From Desulfovibrio sp. JC022 (lineage in GTDB: Bacteria > Desulfobacterota > Desulfovibrionia > Desulfovibrionales > Desulfovibrionaceae), in the NCBI RefSeq assembly GCF_010470665.1, contig NZ_VOPZ01000003.1, forward strand, positions 62,001-126,000: a stretch of DNA of 64,000 bases, given 5' to 3'. Below are positions 17,329 to 25,894 of the stretch, piece by piece. Each line of letters begins with the position of its first letter. Position 1 is the first letter of the stretch. The translations under genes were made by a program, and so were the position numbers. A model generated the notes under the pieces. It was given only the letters and a program-made list of their open reading frames with translations, did no database searches and had not been told where the DNA came from.

Positions 17329-19098
17329 CTATAGGCCGAGTTCTTTCTTGATTTCTTCACTCATGAGAGCTTTGTCTCCGAGCATAAGAATATCAACAGT
17401 GCCGATTTTGTATGAGTTGATGGCGTCCTGAGGGCTCATCACGATCGGCTCTTCATGGGAGTTGAAGCTGGTATTTACCAGTGTGGGAATTCCGGTGAGA
17501 TCCCGGAAGGCTTTTAAAATGTCATAGTAAAGTTCATTTTCAGATCTGCTGACAATTTGTGGGCGTGCTGTGCCGTCAACATGCACAACTGCTGGAGCTT
17601 TCTCCTTCATAATTTCTTTTACATCGTAAGTGATGGTCATGAAATCTGCGGTGTTCTGTTTCTCATTATAATTATACAGACAGCGTTCAGCATCTTCGTC
17701 AAGAATGAAAGGAGCAAAGGGCATGAACTCGGTACGGTTCAATCTTTTATTGATTGACTCGTTGATAGTGTTGTCCTTGGGGTTGGCAAGGATTGAGCGG
17801 GCACCAAGAGCGCGGGGGCCGTATTCCATGCCCTTGTTGAAAAGTCCGATGATGTATTGTCTATCCAAAGCTGTTGCCGCGACCACAGGTGCTTTGTCTC
17901 CCAGAACAACCGGTTCAAGACCTGCTGCACTGATGGAACTGTAGATTTCCTCTTCAGTGTATTCCGGGCCATAGTAAACGTTTTTCTGGACGGAGTTGAA
18001 AAGGTCTTTCTTGGTCGATTCATCAAGAGCGACATATGCCGCGCCAAAGGCAAGGCCTCCATCTCCCATGTTAGGAACAACAGATACGTTTTCAAAGAGT
18101 TTCAGGTCGCGGATACGCTGATTTAGCAGGACGTTGGCGAATGCTCCTCCGGAAAGAAGCATCTGTCTGCCTTGAAGGCTGAATTTATCTGCATAATATG
18201 TAACAAATTCAAGCACGATTTCTTCAAACCATTTTTGCAGGGAACTGGCGATATCTTCACGTTTAACAGCTGCAAGATTATGCTGCATGTCTTCTATCAT
18301 TTTAGTGTGATAAATGATTCCCTTGCTCAAAAAACGACAGTATCTGGAGCATTTTTCAGATATGGAATTTGCTGCATAAGGAACTTTGCAGACAAACTGA
18401 CCATTTTCAAAACGAACAAGATTGCGGAAATAGTCAATTGCAGAAGGAGTGCCTCGTGCTGCAAGTCCGGTCAGTTTCCCTTCGTGTCTGTTGCGTTTGA
18501 AGCCAAGTAGCTTTGTAGTATTGGCGTAAACATCCGCAGGAGAGTCATGAATCACTCCATTAATCTCTTCTGAGCAGGCAAGGCATTTGAAATCAGATCC
18601 GTTTTTTTCATACAGAGACCAATTGATTCCGTCGCCTCCTCCATCAAGGGAAAACATGACGGTGTTTTCCAGAGGGTAAGTTGCATATGAAGAAGCAACA
18701 TGTGCCAGATGGTGATCTACGTAGCTTATTGTGCCCTTGAACCCCTTCTCTTTGAAATAATCATCGACCCGCTGGCCAAGGCTTTCTGAGCACAGGAAAT
18801 TAGAGATGGCTTTAATTTTGATTTCTGTGGATACTTCATTAGAGAAATCTGCACTTATTTTGTCAAAATAGATTGCGGGCCTGTAGGACTTCATCTCCTT
18901 GAGGCATGTCCCCGCAATGACGATTTCTGAAATACTTGCTAAAGATGTGTTTTGAATTTTGAGGCATTTATCGATAGCTTGAAATGGAAACCCGGTATAG
19001 TTTTTTACTCTGGTGACACGTTCTTCAGCTACAGCCGTGACCTTATTGCCAATAAGGCAAGCTGTCGCGTCGTGTCCGATATGAATTCCTAATTTCAT
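17329..19098 (-). CDS. carbamoyltransferase, NodU/CmcH family
   Basis: A 589-residue two-domain enzyme that makes carbamoyl-adenylate from carbamoyl phosphate and ATP and passes the carbamoyl group to a hydroxyl. The N-terminal Kae1-like domain begins 'LGIHIGHDATACLIG' and contains 'YVDHHLAHVASSY' with the metal-binding His pair and 'FSLDGGGDG'. The C-terminal YrdC-like domain has 'GMEYGPRALGARSILANP' and 'NTSFNSHEEPIV'. Full length for the family. It probably O-carbamoylates a sugar of this glycan, as NodU does for Nod factor; the target sugar is not known. Confidence 0.9.
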   Translation of the reverse strand: MKLGIHIGHDATACLIGNKVTAVAEERVTRVKNYTGFPFQAIDKCLKIQNTSLASISEIVIAGTCLKEMKSYRPAIYFDKISADFSNEVSTEIKIKAISNFLCSESLGQRVDDYFKEKGFKGTISYVDHHLAHVASSYATYPLENTVMFSLDGGGDGINWSLYEKNGSDFKCLACSEEINGVIHDSPADVYANTTKLLGFKRNRHEGKLTGLAARGTPSAIDYFRNLVRFENGQFVCKVPYAANSISEKCSRYCRFLSKGIIYHTKMIEDMQHNLAAVKREDIASSLQKWFEEIVLEFVTYYADKFSLQGRQMLLSGGAFANVLLNQRIRDLKLFENVSVVPNMGDGGLAFGAAYVALDESTKKDLFNSVQKNVYYGPEYTEEEIYSSISAAGLEPVVLGDKAPVVAATALDRQYIIGLFNKGMEYGPRALGARSILANPKDNTINESINKRLNRTEFMPFAPFILDEDAERCLYNYNEKQNTADFMTITYDVKEIMKEKAPAVVHVDGTARPQIVSRSENELYYDILKAFRDLTGIPTLVNTSFNSHEEPIVMSPQDAINSYKIGTVDILMLGDKALMSEEIKKELGL

Positions 19099-19188
19099 TT
19101 ATTTTACCTGCCTTTTCGGTTTTTAGTTGAGGGCAATTGTATGAGTTTTTGATTGTAGGCATATGGTTTTGCCTGTTCAGGGTTAAAT

Positions 19189-20757
19189 TCATTTGCATGG
19201 GATTAGGTCGGTTGCGCCTTTTTTCTCGTATTTTTTGTTGCAGCTTACACATTCCAATGACTGAGGCAGAATTTCGCCGCACTCACAAACCCAGCCAGTT
19301 CTTTTGGCGGGAGTTCCGAGCATGAGCGCGTAGTCAGGGACATCTTTAGTTATAACTGCTCCGGCACCGATGAACGCATATTTGCCAACAGTGTTACCGC
19401 AGACGATGGTGCAGTTTGCACCAAGAGTCGCACCCTTTTTAATTAGGGTTTCACGCACTTCGCTCATGCGATTCACATGGGCACGGGGGTTGAATACATT
19501 CGTGAAGACCATGGATGGTCCGCAAAAAACATCGTCTTCAAGGGTAACACCTTTGTAGACGGAGACGTTGTTCTGGATTTTGCAACCGTTGCCGATAATA
19601 ACATCTGGTCCGGCTACTACATTCTGGCCTAGGTTGCAGTTTTCACCGATAGTGGTGTTCTTCATCACATGAGAAAAGTGCCATATCTTGGTGTTCTTAC
19701 CAATTGTTGTTCCGGCATCAACAAAGGCGGTTTCGTGTATTTGCGCGGAATTTTTATCTTTTGAGGTGTTGAGTAGAACTTTCGCCCCGTTTCTATTCAT
19801 GGACTCCTGTGAGGCATTGAGGACTTTGAGAACCCGCAAACCTTCTTCTGCGTCAGTCCTGGGAAGAACCCCGGTTTCGATGCATTCAAGAAAGTGTTTG
19901 CATTCGAGGAACAGGGGCTCGTCCTGATGAACTTCAACGCGTTCAGCGTCCGCTTTGTTGGGCACTGGGATATTTTTTTCCCATTCAACTTTATGGGGAT
20001 ATAGAAGCAGCTTGTCTTCCCAAGGTTGGGTGTCGTCAAATACGGCCATCTTCTTATCGCCCACTACAACCAGCTTTTGCTCTTTGAATGGGTGCAGCCA
20101 TGATACGAATATGTGGGCCTTGGTCCCACTGGGGAACTCAAGGTGTGTTGTGGTAACATCCGCAATATGGCGGTGCAGGTAATTTCCGCCAGTGGCAATG
20201 ACTTTATTCGGTTCTTCCCCGGTAAGAGAAAGAATCATGGAGATGTCATGCGGGGCAAAAGACCATAGGATATTTTCCTCACGGCGAATTTTTCCTAGGT
20301 TCAGTCTGTTGGAATAAATGTAGTTTATGCGGCCCAGGTCCCCTGTCTCGACTAATTCGCGTAATTTGACGAATATGGGGTGGTATTGCAGAAGATGTCC
20401 GACCATGAGGATAAGGCCTCTATCCTTGGCAAGCATAATCAGCTCTTCAGCTTCGCCTTCATTCAATACCAGTGGTTTCTCCACGTAAACGTGTTTATCT
20501 GCCAGCAGAGCTTCCTTGGCAAGGTTGAAGTGGGTCTCCGCAGGGGTAGCAATAATGATTCCGTCAATTCCGTCGTTAGAAAGGACATCCGAGTATGATA
20601 AGGCTGTTTCCGCTTCCGGATATTCTTCCTTGAAACGGGCCAATGTCTCTTCATTGGTGTCGCAGATCATTTTCAGCGCACCAATTCGATCGTAATTACG
20701 GACCAGGTTTTTACCCCAGTATCCAGAGCCTATTACAGCAACCTTGAATTCGCTCAT
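19189..20757 (-). CDS. Gfo/Idh/MocA dehydrogenase fused to hexapeptide acyltransferase
   Basis: A 522-residue fusion. Residues 1 to about 325 are an NAD-dependent sugar dehydrogenase (GSGYWGKN nucleotide loop, VYVEKPLV with the EKP catalytic Lys, 'SFAPHDISM' active-site His), like WlbA/WbpB that oxidise UDP-GlcNAcA at C3. From about residue 340 a left-handed beta-helix follows, starting '[16 protein letters not shown]', with WbpD/WlbB features ([25 protein letters not shown]). WbpD acetylates the 3-amino group produced by WbpE, whose homologue is the next gene upstream. The last 30 residues carry a CxC...CxxC set that may bind zinc. The fusion puts steps 1 and 3 of diacetamido-uronate synthesis in one chain. 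Confidence 0.88.
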   Translation of the reverse strand: MSEFKVAVIGSGYWGKNLVRNYDRIGALKMICDTNEETLARFKEEYPEAETALSYSDVLSNDGIDGIIIATPAETHFNLAKEALLADKHVYVEKPLVLNEGEAEELIMLAKDRGLILMVGHLLQYHPIFVKLRELVETGDLGRINYIYSNRLNLGKIRREENILWSFAPHDISMILSLTGEEPNKVIATGGNYLHRHIADVTTTHLEFPSGTKAHIFVSWLHPFKEQKLVVVGDKKMAVFDDTQPWEDKLLLYPHKVEWEKNIPVPNKADAERVEVHQDEPLFLECKHFLECIETGVLPRTDAEEGLRVLKVLNASQESMNRNGAKVLLNTSKDKNSAQIHETAFVDAGTTIGKNTKIWHFSHVMKNTTIGENCNLGQNVVAGPDVIIGNGCKIQNNVSVYKGVTLEDDVFCGPSMVFTNVFNPRAHVNRMSEVRETLIKKGATLGANCTIVCGNTVGKYAFIGAGAVITKDVPDYALMLGTPAKRTGWVCECGEILPQSLECVSCNKKYEKKGATDLIPCK

Positions 20758-20768
20758 TGGGATCCCCC

Positions 20769-21926
20769 CTATGCGTTTCTTATGGCTTCAGCGATCATTT
20801 CCTGTTGTTCTCTTTCAAGATACGGGTGCATTGGAATAGCGAAAATGCGTGTTGCAGCATCTTCACTAACCGGGCAGTCGCCCATCTTGTATCCGAGGTC
20901 TTTAAATGCGGTTTGCAAGTGCATGGGAATTGGATAGTAGATGGGAGAAGGTACGCCTTTTTCACTCAGCGCGGCCTGAATGCGATCACGATGTTCACCG
21001 TCTTTAGCCAGAGGGCAGTATTGAGCCCATACTGAGCGGTATCCTTCAGGTACACTGGGAGCTGTCAGTCCTTCAATGTCCGCGAGGAGTTCAGCATAGG
21101 TGTCAGCTACTTTGTCGCGCAGATCAACTTCTTCAGGGAAAATGTCGAATTTGGCTTGAAGAACCGCAGCTTGCAGGGTGTCGAGGCGACCGGTAATTCC
21201 AAGGCGGATGTTGTCGTATTTGTCAGGACCCTGCCCGTGTACACGGTGGGAACGCAGGCGTTCGATTAGCTCATCATCGTCAGTGAAACACATTCCGCCG
21301 TCACCGTAGCAACCGAGGGGCTTTGCAGGGAAGAAGGAAGTGCATGTAATATCACCAAGAGAGCAAGCTCTTTTGCCTTTGTATTCACCGCCGAAGCTCT
21401 GTGCTGCGTCTTCGATAAGAAAAAGGTCGTGTTTCTCAGCAACGGTTTTGATTGCGTCGTAGTCAGCTGGGAGACCGAAAATATCAACAGAAATAATGCC
21501 TTTGGGAGTAAGTCCTTTAACCTTAGGCAGGACCATTCCATTGTCGGCACCTTTCAGTGCTTCAATCGTTTTTTCGAGCTTTTCAGGATCGATGTTAAAA
21601 GTTACAGGGTCAATATCAACAAATACTGGAGTTGCTCCGGTAAGTGCAATTGTTTCGGCAGTTGCAAAGAAAGTGAACGGAGTGGTGAAAACAGCATCGC
21701 CGGGTTTTACATCCAGAGACATGAGGGCGAGTGTTAGTGCATCAGTACCGGATGCGCAGCCTAGTGCGTGTTTGGTGCCGCAGTATTCGGCAAGGCGTTT
21801 TTCAATCGCCGGAATTTCAGGGCCCATGATGTAGGCTCCGTGGTCAAGTACTGTATCCATGTTTTCGCGAACTTGTTTTTCAATGCGGGAAAACTGTTTT
21901 TTAAGGTCAATAAAAGGTATACCCAT
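20769..21926 (-). CDS. DegT/DnrJ/EryC1 aminotransferase, WbpE/WlbC-like
   Basis: A 385-residue PLP-dependent sugar aminotransferase. '[19 protein letters not shown]' is the typical opening of WbpE/WlbC and WecE relatives; '[18 protein letters not shown]' and '[19 protein letters not shown]' bind PLP; the Schiff-base Lys is in '[15 protein letters not shown]'. It lies between the regulator and the dehydrogenase-acyltransferase fusion, and so most likely aminates C3 of the 3-keto-uronate formed by that fusion's first domain. Specificity is inferred from that pairing. Confidence 0.87.
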   Translation of the reverse strand: MGIPFIDLKKQFSRIEKQVRENMDTVLDHGAYIMGPEIPAIEKRLAEYCGTKHALGCASGTDALTLALMSLDVKPGDAVFTTPFTFFATAETIALTGATPVFVDIDPVTFNIDPEKLEKTIEALKGADNGMVLPKVKGLTPKGIISVDIFGLPADYDAIKTVAEKHDLFLIEDAAQSFGGEYKGKRACSLGDITCTSFFPAKPLGCYGDGGMCFTDDDELIERLRSHRVHGQGPDKYDNIRLGITGRLDTLQAAVLQAKFDIFPEEVDLRDKVADTYAELLADIEGLTAPSVPEGYRSVWAQYCPLAKDGEHRDRIQAALSEKGVPSPIYYPIPMHLQTAFKDLGYKMGDCPVSEDAATRIFAIPMHPYLEREQQEMIAEAIRNA

Positions 21927-21964
21927 GAGATTAATTCTCCATGTTTAATGCATTGTTGTCTTGG

Positions 21965-22492
21965 CTAGACGACCTTCCAATTTGGTCGTCTTAAATAAAT
22001 TTCACTTGTACTATCAAACTCTTCGGTGTTGAGGACCATAAGTCTGATTTTGCGTTTGATCGCTTCTTCGGCTTTGGTGCAAAGATTACCTATGCGTTCG
22101 GAGTCGGTTTCATCTCCGATAATCAAAACATCAATGATACCTGAGTCAATGCCTTTTGCATAGTCGTCAAGGATATAGACTGAGTCAACATCGCCGATTG
22201 TAGACAGGATGTATTCCAGGATCTGATCAATACCAATATATTTGCGGACGATAGAACTGATTTCAGGGAAAAAAGGGTGGGAAGAGTTGGCGTTGTAGAA
22301 AATGTAGCGCCCCTCTTTCTTCTTGTTTAGATATCCTGCTTCACTTAAGCCATCCAGTTCTTCTTTCATGGCATTGGGTGAAACATCAAATTCTGCTGCC
22401 AGCTCCCTGAGATATGATGAGACATCAGGGTTTAGAAAAAGCTTGAGCAGCAGCTTAATTCTGGTCTTTGAGGTGAATAATTCTTTGAGCAT
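21965..22492 (-). CDS. winged-helix regulator with nucleotidyltransferase-like C-terminal domain
   Basis: A 175-residue protein. Residues 1-75 form a winged helix (KTRIKLLLKLFLNP, then SSYLRELAAEFDVSPNAMKEELDGL as the recognition helix region, and EGRYIFYNAN as the wing). Residues 95-175 resemble a minimal nucleotidyltransferase/MNT-like domain (SVYILDDYAKG...IDVLIIGD), but the usual GSxAxG motif is reduced to 'DDYAKGIDSG', so catalysis is doubtful. Proteins of this build recur at the head of polysaccharide operons in deltaproteobacteria and probably regulate them. It is first in the block that runs from 22492 leftwards, with a candidate promoter/operator directly upstream. Confidence 0.75.
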   Translation of the reverse strand: MLKELFTSKTRIKLLLKLFLNPDVSSYLRELAAEFDVSPNAMKEELDGLSEAGYLNKKKEGRYIFYNANSSHPFFPEISSIVRKYIGIDQILEYILSTIGDVDSVYILDDYAKGIDSGIIDVLIIGDETDSERIGNLCTKAEEAIKRKIRLMVLNTEEFDSTSEIYLRRPNWKVV

Positions 22493-22499
22493 GGTGTGA

Positions 22500-22530
22500 G
22501 TTTGTTAGGTTATTCTGAACAAACTGTCAA
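22500..22530 (-). promoter_or_regulatory. candidate promoter with overlapping inverted-repeat operator
   Basis: Read on the minus strand, TTGACA (22530-22525) is followed after 17 bases by TAACAA (22507-22502), a perfect -35 with a weak -10 (3 of 6). A GTTTGTT/AACAAAC inverted repeat (22500-22506 and 22518-22524, 11-base gap) sits on the -10 and spacer. It is 8 bases upstream of the regulator's ATG, so the transcript would have a very short leader, and no clear Shine-Dalgarno is seen. The arrangement suits autorepression. The 7-base arms alone could arise by chance. Confidence 0.5.
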
Positions 22531-22598
22531 TTGCGAATCGTACTATAAGGAAGGTGACTTTGCTTTTTAAGCATGTAACCAATATTTTTTACTTAGGC

Positions 22599-24500
22599 TT
22601 AGCGTAGTTCTTTTAAGACTCCCTGATGTCTTAATGAGGTTATTAAACTGTGTATCTCTCGGCTTAAAAAAAATCTGATTTGTTGCTTGTTGGAGTGGGT
22701 CAACTCGTTGTCATGGATCAGTTCGTTAAAGGTATTGTCGACGACGTCCAAGACACGGTTTCTGATGCAGATTTGCCTAAATAAATAAGCGATATGTTTT
22801 GGAATGTTGTGTTTCTTTCCGTTTATTGAAAGATAGAACTTTTTATTGTTTTGTTCAACAAAACATGTTTTTGGGTTCACTAAAAAGAAACGTGAAGTAT
22901 AAAATTGACCATCTGAATAGTATTTTTCTTGTAGCAAAGAGCATTCATTGTAGGCAGTTGAATTGTTAGGGTTTTGTTCCAACTCAAGCATCAATTCAGC
23001 GTGACGCGCAATAGGATTACCTTGATGATTTTTGAGGAATAGATTCAATTTTTTTTGATCATGGTTGTCAAATGCAATGGTGAAAATTGACTGTGAAAGA
23101 GCCTTTGGAACTGTATTGTCTTTGTTAATGTAGCTTCCATCAGCCCCATTTTTGAGTAGAAAATGGACTATCTCTGTACCCTTGGTTGCTTTTGTTGCCG
23201 TGCTTAGTGGTGGTTCGCCACGATTATTCATACTATTTACATCTGCACCTAGAGCAAGGGCCGTCTTTATGATTTTAATATTGCCAGACATAATTGCTTG
23301 AAATAGACAAGCATCAATGGTTTGTTGATCTGTATTAAAAGTATGCCCGGATGCAAAGAGAGCTTTGAGCAATCTGTTTCTGCCATATAAAAAACTATCA
23401 GCAACTAACTCTCTTTTGGGGAAATGAATGCTTCCTTTCCCCTCATACATTGAGACTATTAAATCTTCACGTTTTTCTGCGGTCAATTGGTTTAAAAGTA
23501 TGCTCGCATCAAGTGAGTGAATGTTTTTTGTGATATAATTAAAAAAATTTGCATTTGTAATTGTTGCTAAATTAGGTTGGCTGTAATTGTCGTTGCTGGC
23601 ATGGGTGATCCCGTTGTTGTTCCAGTATGGTCCTTGGAAAAGCATTTTTAAGCCTTTAGTGTTCAAGTGTGAAGGATCAATAAAAAAAACTTTTTTGCCA
23701 GTGAGTTCGGTTTTCAAATGGAGATCATAAAAGCCGTTGCATGCACGGGCTGTTCTATCAAGTATTTTGTTAAGTTTAGCTTGTTGAAAGTCGAAAAAAG
23801 GCTGTGCCCATGGAATTGAAAAGTAAATTATCTTGATTGAGTTCTTTTCACATAAGGCGTCAATTGCCGTTAGTTTTTCCAGGTAATATGAAGTTACGTA
23901 GTGGCTAGAGAATATGGGGGGCTTGTCTTTGTATGGGGTTTCTTTTTTGTGAAGAACCCCGAATTCATCAATGTTGTTCAGCTTACCTGGGTGCGGGGTT
24001 AAGTTATCCAACAAACATCTCCAGGCATCCTTTAATTTGTTAGGTCCAATGTTACGGAATTTCTCTAAAAAAAATGTTGTTTTGCTTGCAAGTTCAGGTG
24101 CTGATTCTAGATAATGAAAACTATTAATATCAATCAGATAATATATTTGTTTGATGTTTTTAATCTGCCTTTCATCTAGCATTTTCAATAATGCCAGAAT
24201 ATCGCCCGGATTGTTGTAAATAGAAGAGCTGAAATTGAGGACCGGCCCTCCTAAGATTTCTTCAGACACCAGCATGGTTCTACTGCTGCCGAATACAAGG
24301 GTATATTTTCCATCATATAGCTTTGAAGCTACATTTAGTGCGCTTGTATTAAGTGTTTTGAATTTAAATTTGTTGAAATCAGATTCAATTATTCTGAATT
24401 CGCCATAAGGATCTATGACTATATTTACCGTAAATATCAGTGCAAAAATTATAGCAGCCAGTGCTGAGAGAGTTGTTATGGTCCAATTGCGTGTTGACAT
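22599..24500 (-). CDS. membrane-anchored SGNH-like protein with ankyrin repeats
   Basis: A 633-residue protein. Residues 8-29 form one N-terminal membrane helix, and the rest is probably periplasmic. Residues 68-78 (LVFGSSRTMLV) and 274-282 (IDPSHLNTK) look like the Ser block and the Asp-x-x-His block of SGNH/AlgX-DltD-type acyl-transfer proteins (S72 or S73, D275, H278). Residues about 395-490 carry two or three ankyrin repeats (ALGADVNSMNNRGEPPLSTA; LLKNGADGSYINKDNTVPKA). The remaining 140 residues are unassigned. It is 2 bases downstream of the MBOAT gene, which supports a joint role in O-acylating the glycan. The ankyrin addition is unusual for this family. Confidence 0.7.
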   Translation of the reverse strand: MSTRNWTITTLSALAAIIFALIFTVNIVIDPYGEFRIIESDFNKFKFKTLNTSALNVASKLYDGKYTLVFGSSRTMLVSEEILGGPVLNFSSSIYNNPGDILALLKMLDERQIKNIKQIYYLIDINSFHYLESAPELASKTTFFLEKFRNIGPNKLKDAWRCLLDNLTPHPGKLNNIDEFGVLHKKETPYKDKPPIFSSHYVTSYYLEKLTAIDALCEKNSIKIIYFSIPWAQPFFDFQQAKLNKILDRTARACNGFYDLHLKTELTGKKVFFIDPSHLNTKGLKMLFQGPYWNNNGITHASNDNYSQPNLATITNANFFNYITKNIHSLDASILLNQLTAEKREDLIVSMYEGKGSIHFPKRELVADSFLYGRNRLLKALFASGHTFNTDQQTIDACLFQAIMSGNIKIIKTALALGADVNSMNNRGEPPLSTATKATKGTEIVHFLLKNGADGSYINKDNTVPKALSQSIFTIAFDNHDQKKLNLFLKNHQGNPIARHAELMLELEQNPNNSTAYNECSLLQEKYYSDGQFYTSRFFLVNPKTCFVEQNNKKFYLSINGKKHNIPKHIAYLFRQICIRNRVLDVVDNTFNELIHDNELTHSNKQQIRFFLSREIHSLITSLRHQGVLKELR

Positions 24501-24502
24501 GA

Positions 24503-25888
24503 TTAGAAATCGAAATAGAGAAAGGTTTGGTGGGTGTACATAAGTACAAAGGCCGTTATGAACATGGTTATGCTTATGATCGATTCTTTAAATGAGAACT
24601 GCATGTTTTTCGCAGTTGTGGCCGAATTTTTAAATTTGGTAGCAAAAGCAATGAGCGAAATACATATACCCAGTAGGATGAATTCATTTTTAAAGGTAAG
24701 CGTGGTTGAAAATCCGATATTGACCATGCCCACCATGCCTTTGTAAATTTTGAGGGCATCATAGGGCGTTGTTGCTCTGAAGAGGACCCAGCAGGCGTTG
24801 ACGTATAAAAATGTAAGTAACCATCCTGCGTATGCAGGAAGTTTGTTTCCGGTGTTTTGCCAGATGCGGTGGATGACCATGGCGGTACCGTGTAAAGCTC
24901 CCCAGAGAATAAAATTCCATCCGGCTCCGTGCCAGAAACCGATAAGTAGGAAGGAGGCCAGCAGGTTGAAAAGGGTGCGGTAGGCACCTTTGTGACTTCC
25001 ACCAAGTGGGAAGTAGATATAGTCGCGCACAAAACGGCCCAAGGTGATATGCCACCGCCGCCAGAAATCTTGAATGTTGAGTGACTGGTATGGGGAGTTG
25101 AAGTTGTTGGGCAACTTGATGTTGAACATCAGCCCCAGCCCAAGGGCCATGTCCGTATAGCCGCTAAAGTCAAAGTAAAGCTGGCAGGTATAAGCAAGGC
25201 TTACAGCCCATGAATCCCAGAAGGGGAGTACAATAGCCTTATCGAAGCCGTTTTCGACATAAGGTGCCAGCGAATCAGCTATAACGATTTTTTTGAACAG
25301 TCCCATGCTGAACAGGAAGAAACCTTGTCCAATATTGGTGTGGTTGATTTCTCCTGCGTTTTCAGCATTGAATTGTGGAGTTATTTCATGTTGGTAGCTG
25401 ATGGGACCGGCAACAAGTTGGGGGAAAAAGGATACAAAAAGACTGTAGTCCAGAAGATTGCACCGGGCCGCCTTACCCCGGTATGTGTCTACTAAAAAAG
25501 AAATCTGCTGAAAGGTATAAAAACTTACCCCCAGCGGAATAATTATTTTTTCAGTGATGGAAGGTATTCCCATGAGTCCGGCAATGTTTTCAAAGAAAAA
25601 GTTTTTGTATTTAAAATACCCCAGCACGGAAAGGTTGCCGACCACGGCAAACGCAAGGAGTAATTTACTTCTTTTGCGGTGCAGAGTTTCCGCCATCAGG
25701 AAGTTGAAAAGGATCGTCCCTCCGAGCAGGTAAAGGTATTCCAGTTTCCACCATGCATAAAAGGTAAAGGATGCCAGAATGAGTAATAGTTTGCTCGCCT
25801 CATGCTGTTTGAACTTCCGGAGAAGAAAATAGACGCTGAAGACCAAAGGTAGAAAAAAAAGTATGAATATGTGGGAATTGAAAAGCAC
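24503..25888 (-). CDS. MBOAT O-acyltransferase, AlgI/DltB-like
   Basis: A 461-residue integral membrane protein with about ten to twelve helices. It opens with 'FNSHIFILFFLPLVFSVYF', the hallmark of the AlgI branch. 'VAGPISYQHEITPQF' and 'FWRRWHITLGRFVRDYIYFP' are conserved MBOAT segments, and the presumed catalytic His is in 'LIGFWHGAGWNFILWGALHG'. It moves acyl groups across the membrane to a periplasmic SGNH partner that esterifies polysaccharide, and the next gene encodes such a partner. Confidence 0.9.
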   Translation of the reverse strand: MLFNSHIFILFFLPLVFSVYFLLRKFKQHEASKLLLILASFTFYAWWKLEYLYLLGGTILFNFLMAETLHRKRSKLLLAFAVVGNLSVLGYFKYKNFFFENIAGLMGIPSITEKIIIPLGVSFYTFQQISFLVDTYRGKAARCNLLDYSLFVSFFPQLVAGPISYQHEITPQFNAENAGEINHTNIGQGFFLFSMGLFKKIVIADSLAPYVENGFDKAIVLPFWDSWAVSLAYTCQLYFDFSGYTDMALGLGLMFNIKLPNNFNSPYQSLNIQDFWRRWHITLGRFVRDYIYFPLGGSHKGAYRTLFNLLASFLLIGFWHGAGWNFILWGALHGTAMVIHRIWQNTGNKLPAYAGWLLTFLYVNACWVLFRATTPYDALKIYKGMVGMVNIGFSTTLTFKNEFILLGICISLIAFATKFKNSATTAKNMQFSFKESIISITMFITAFVLMYTHQTFLYFDF

Positions 25889-25894
25889 TGATCT

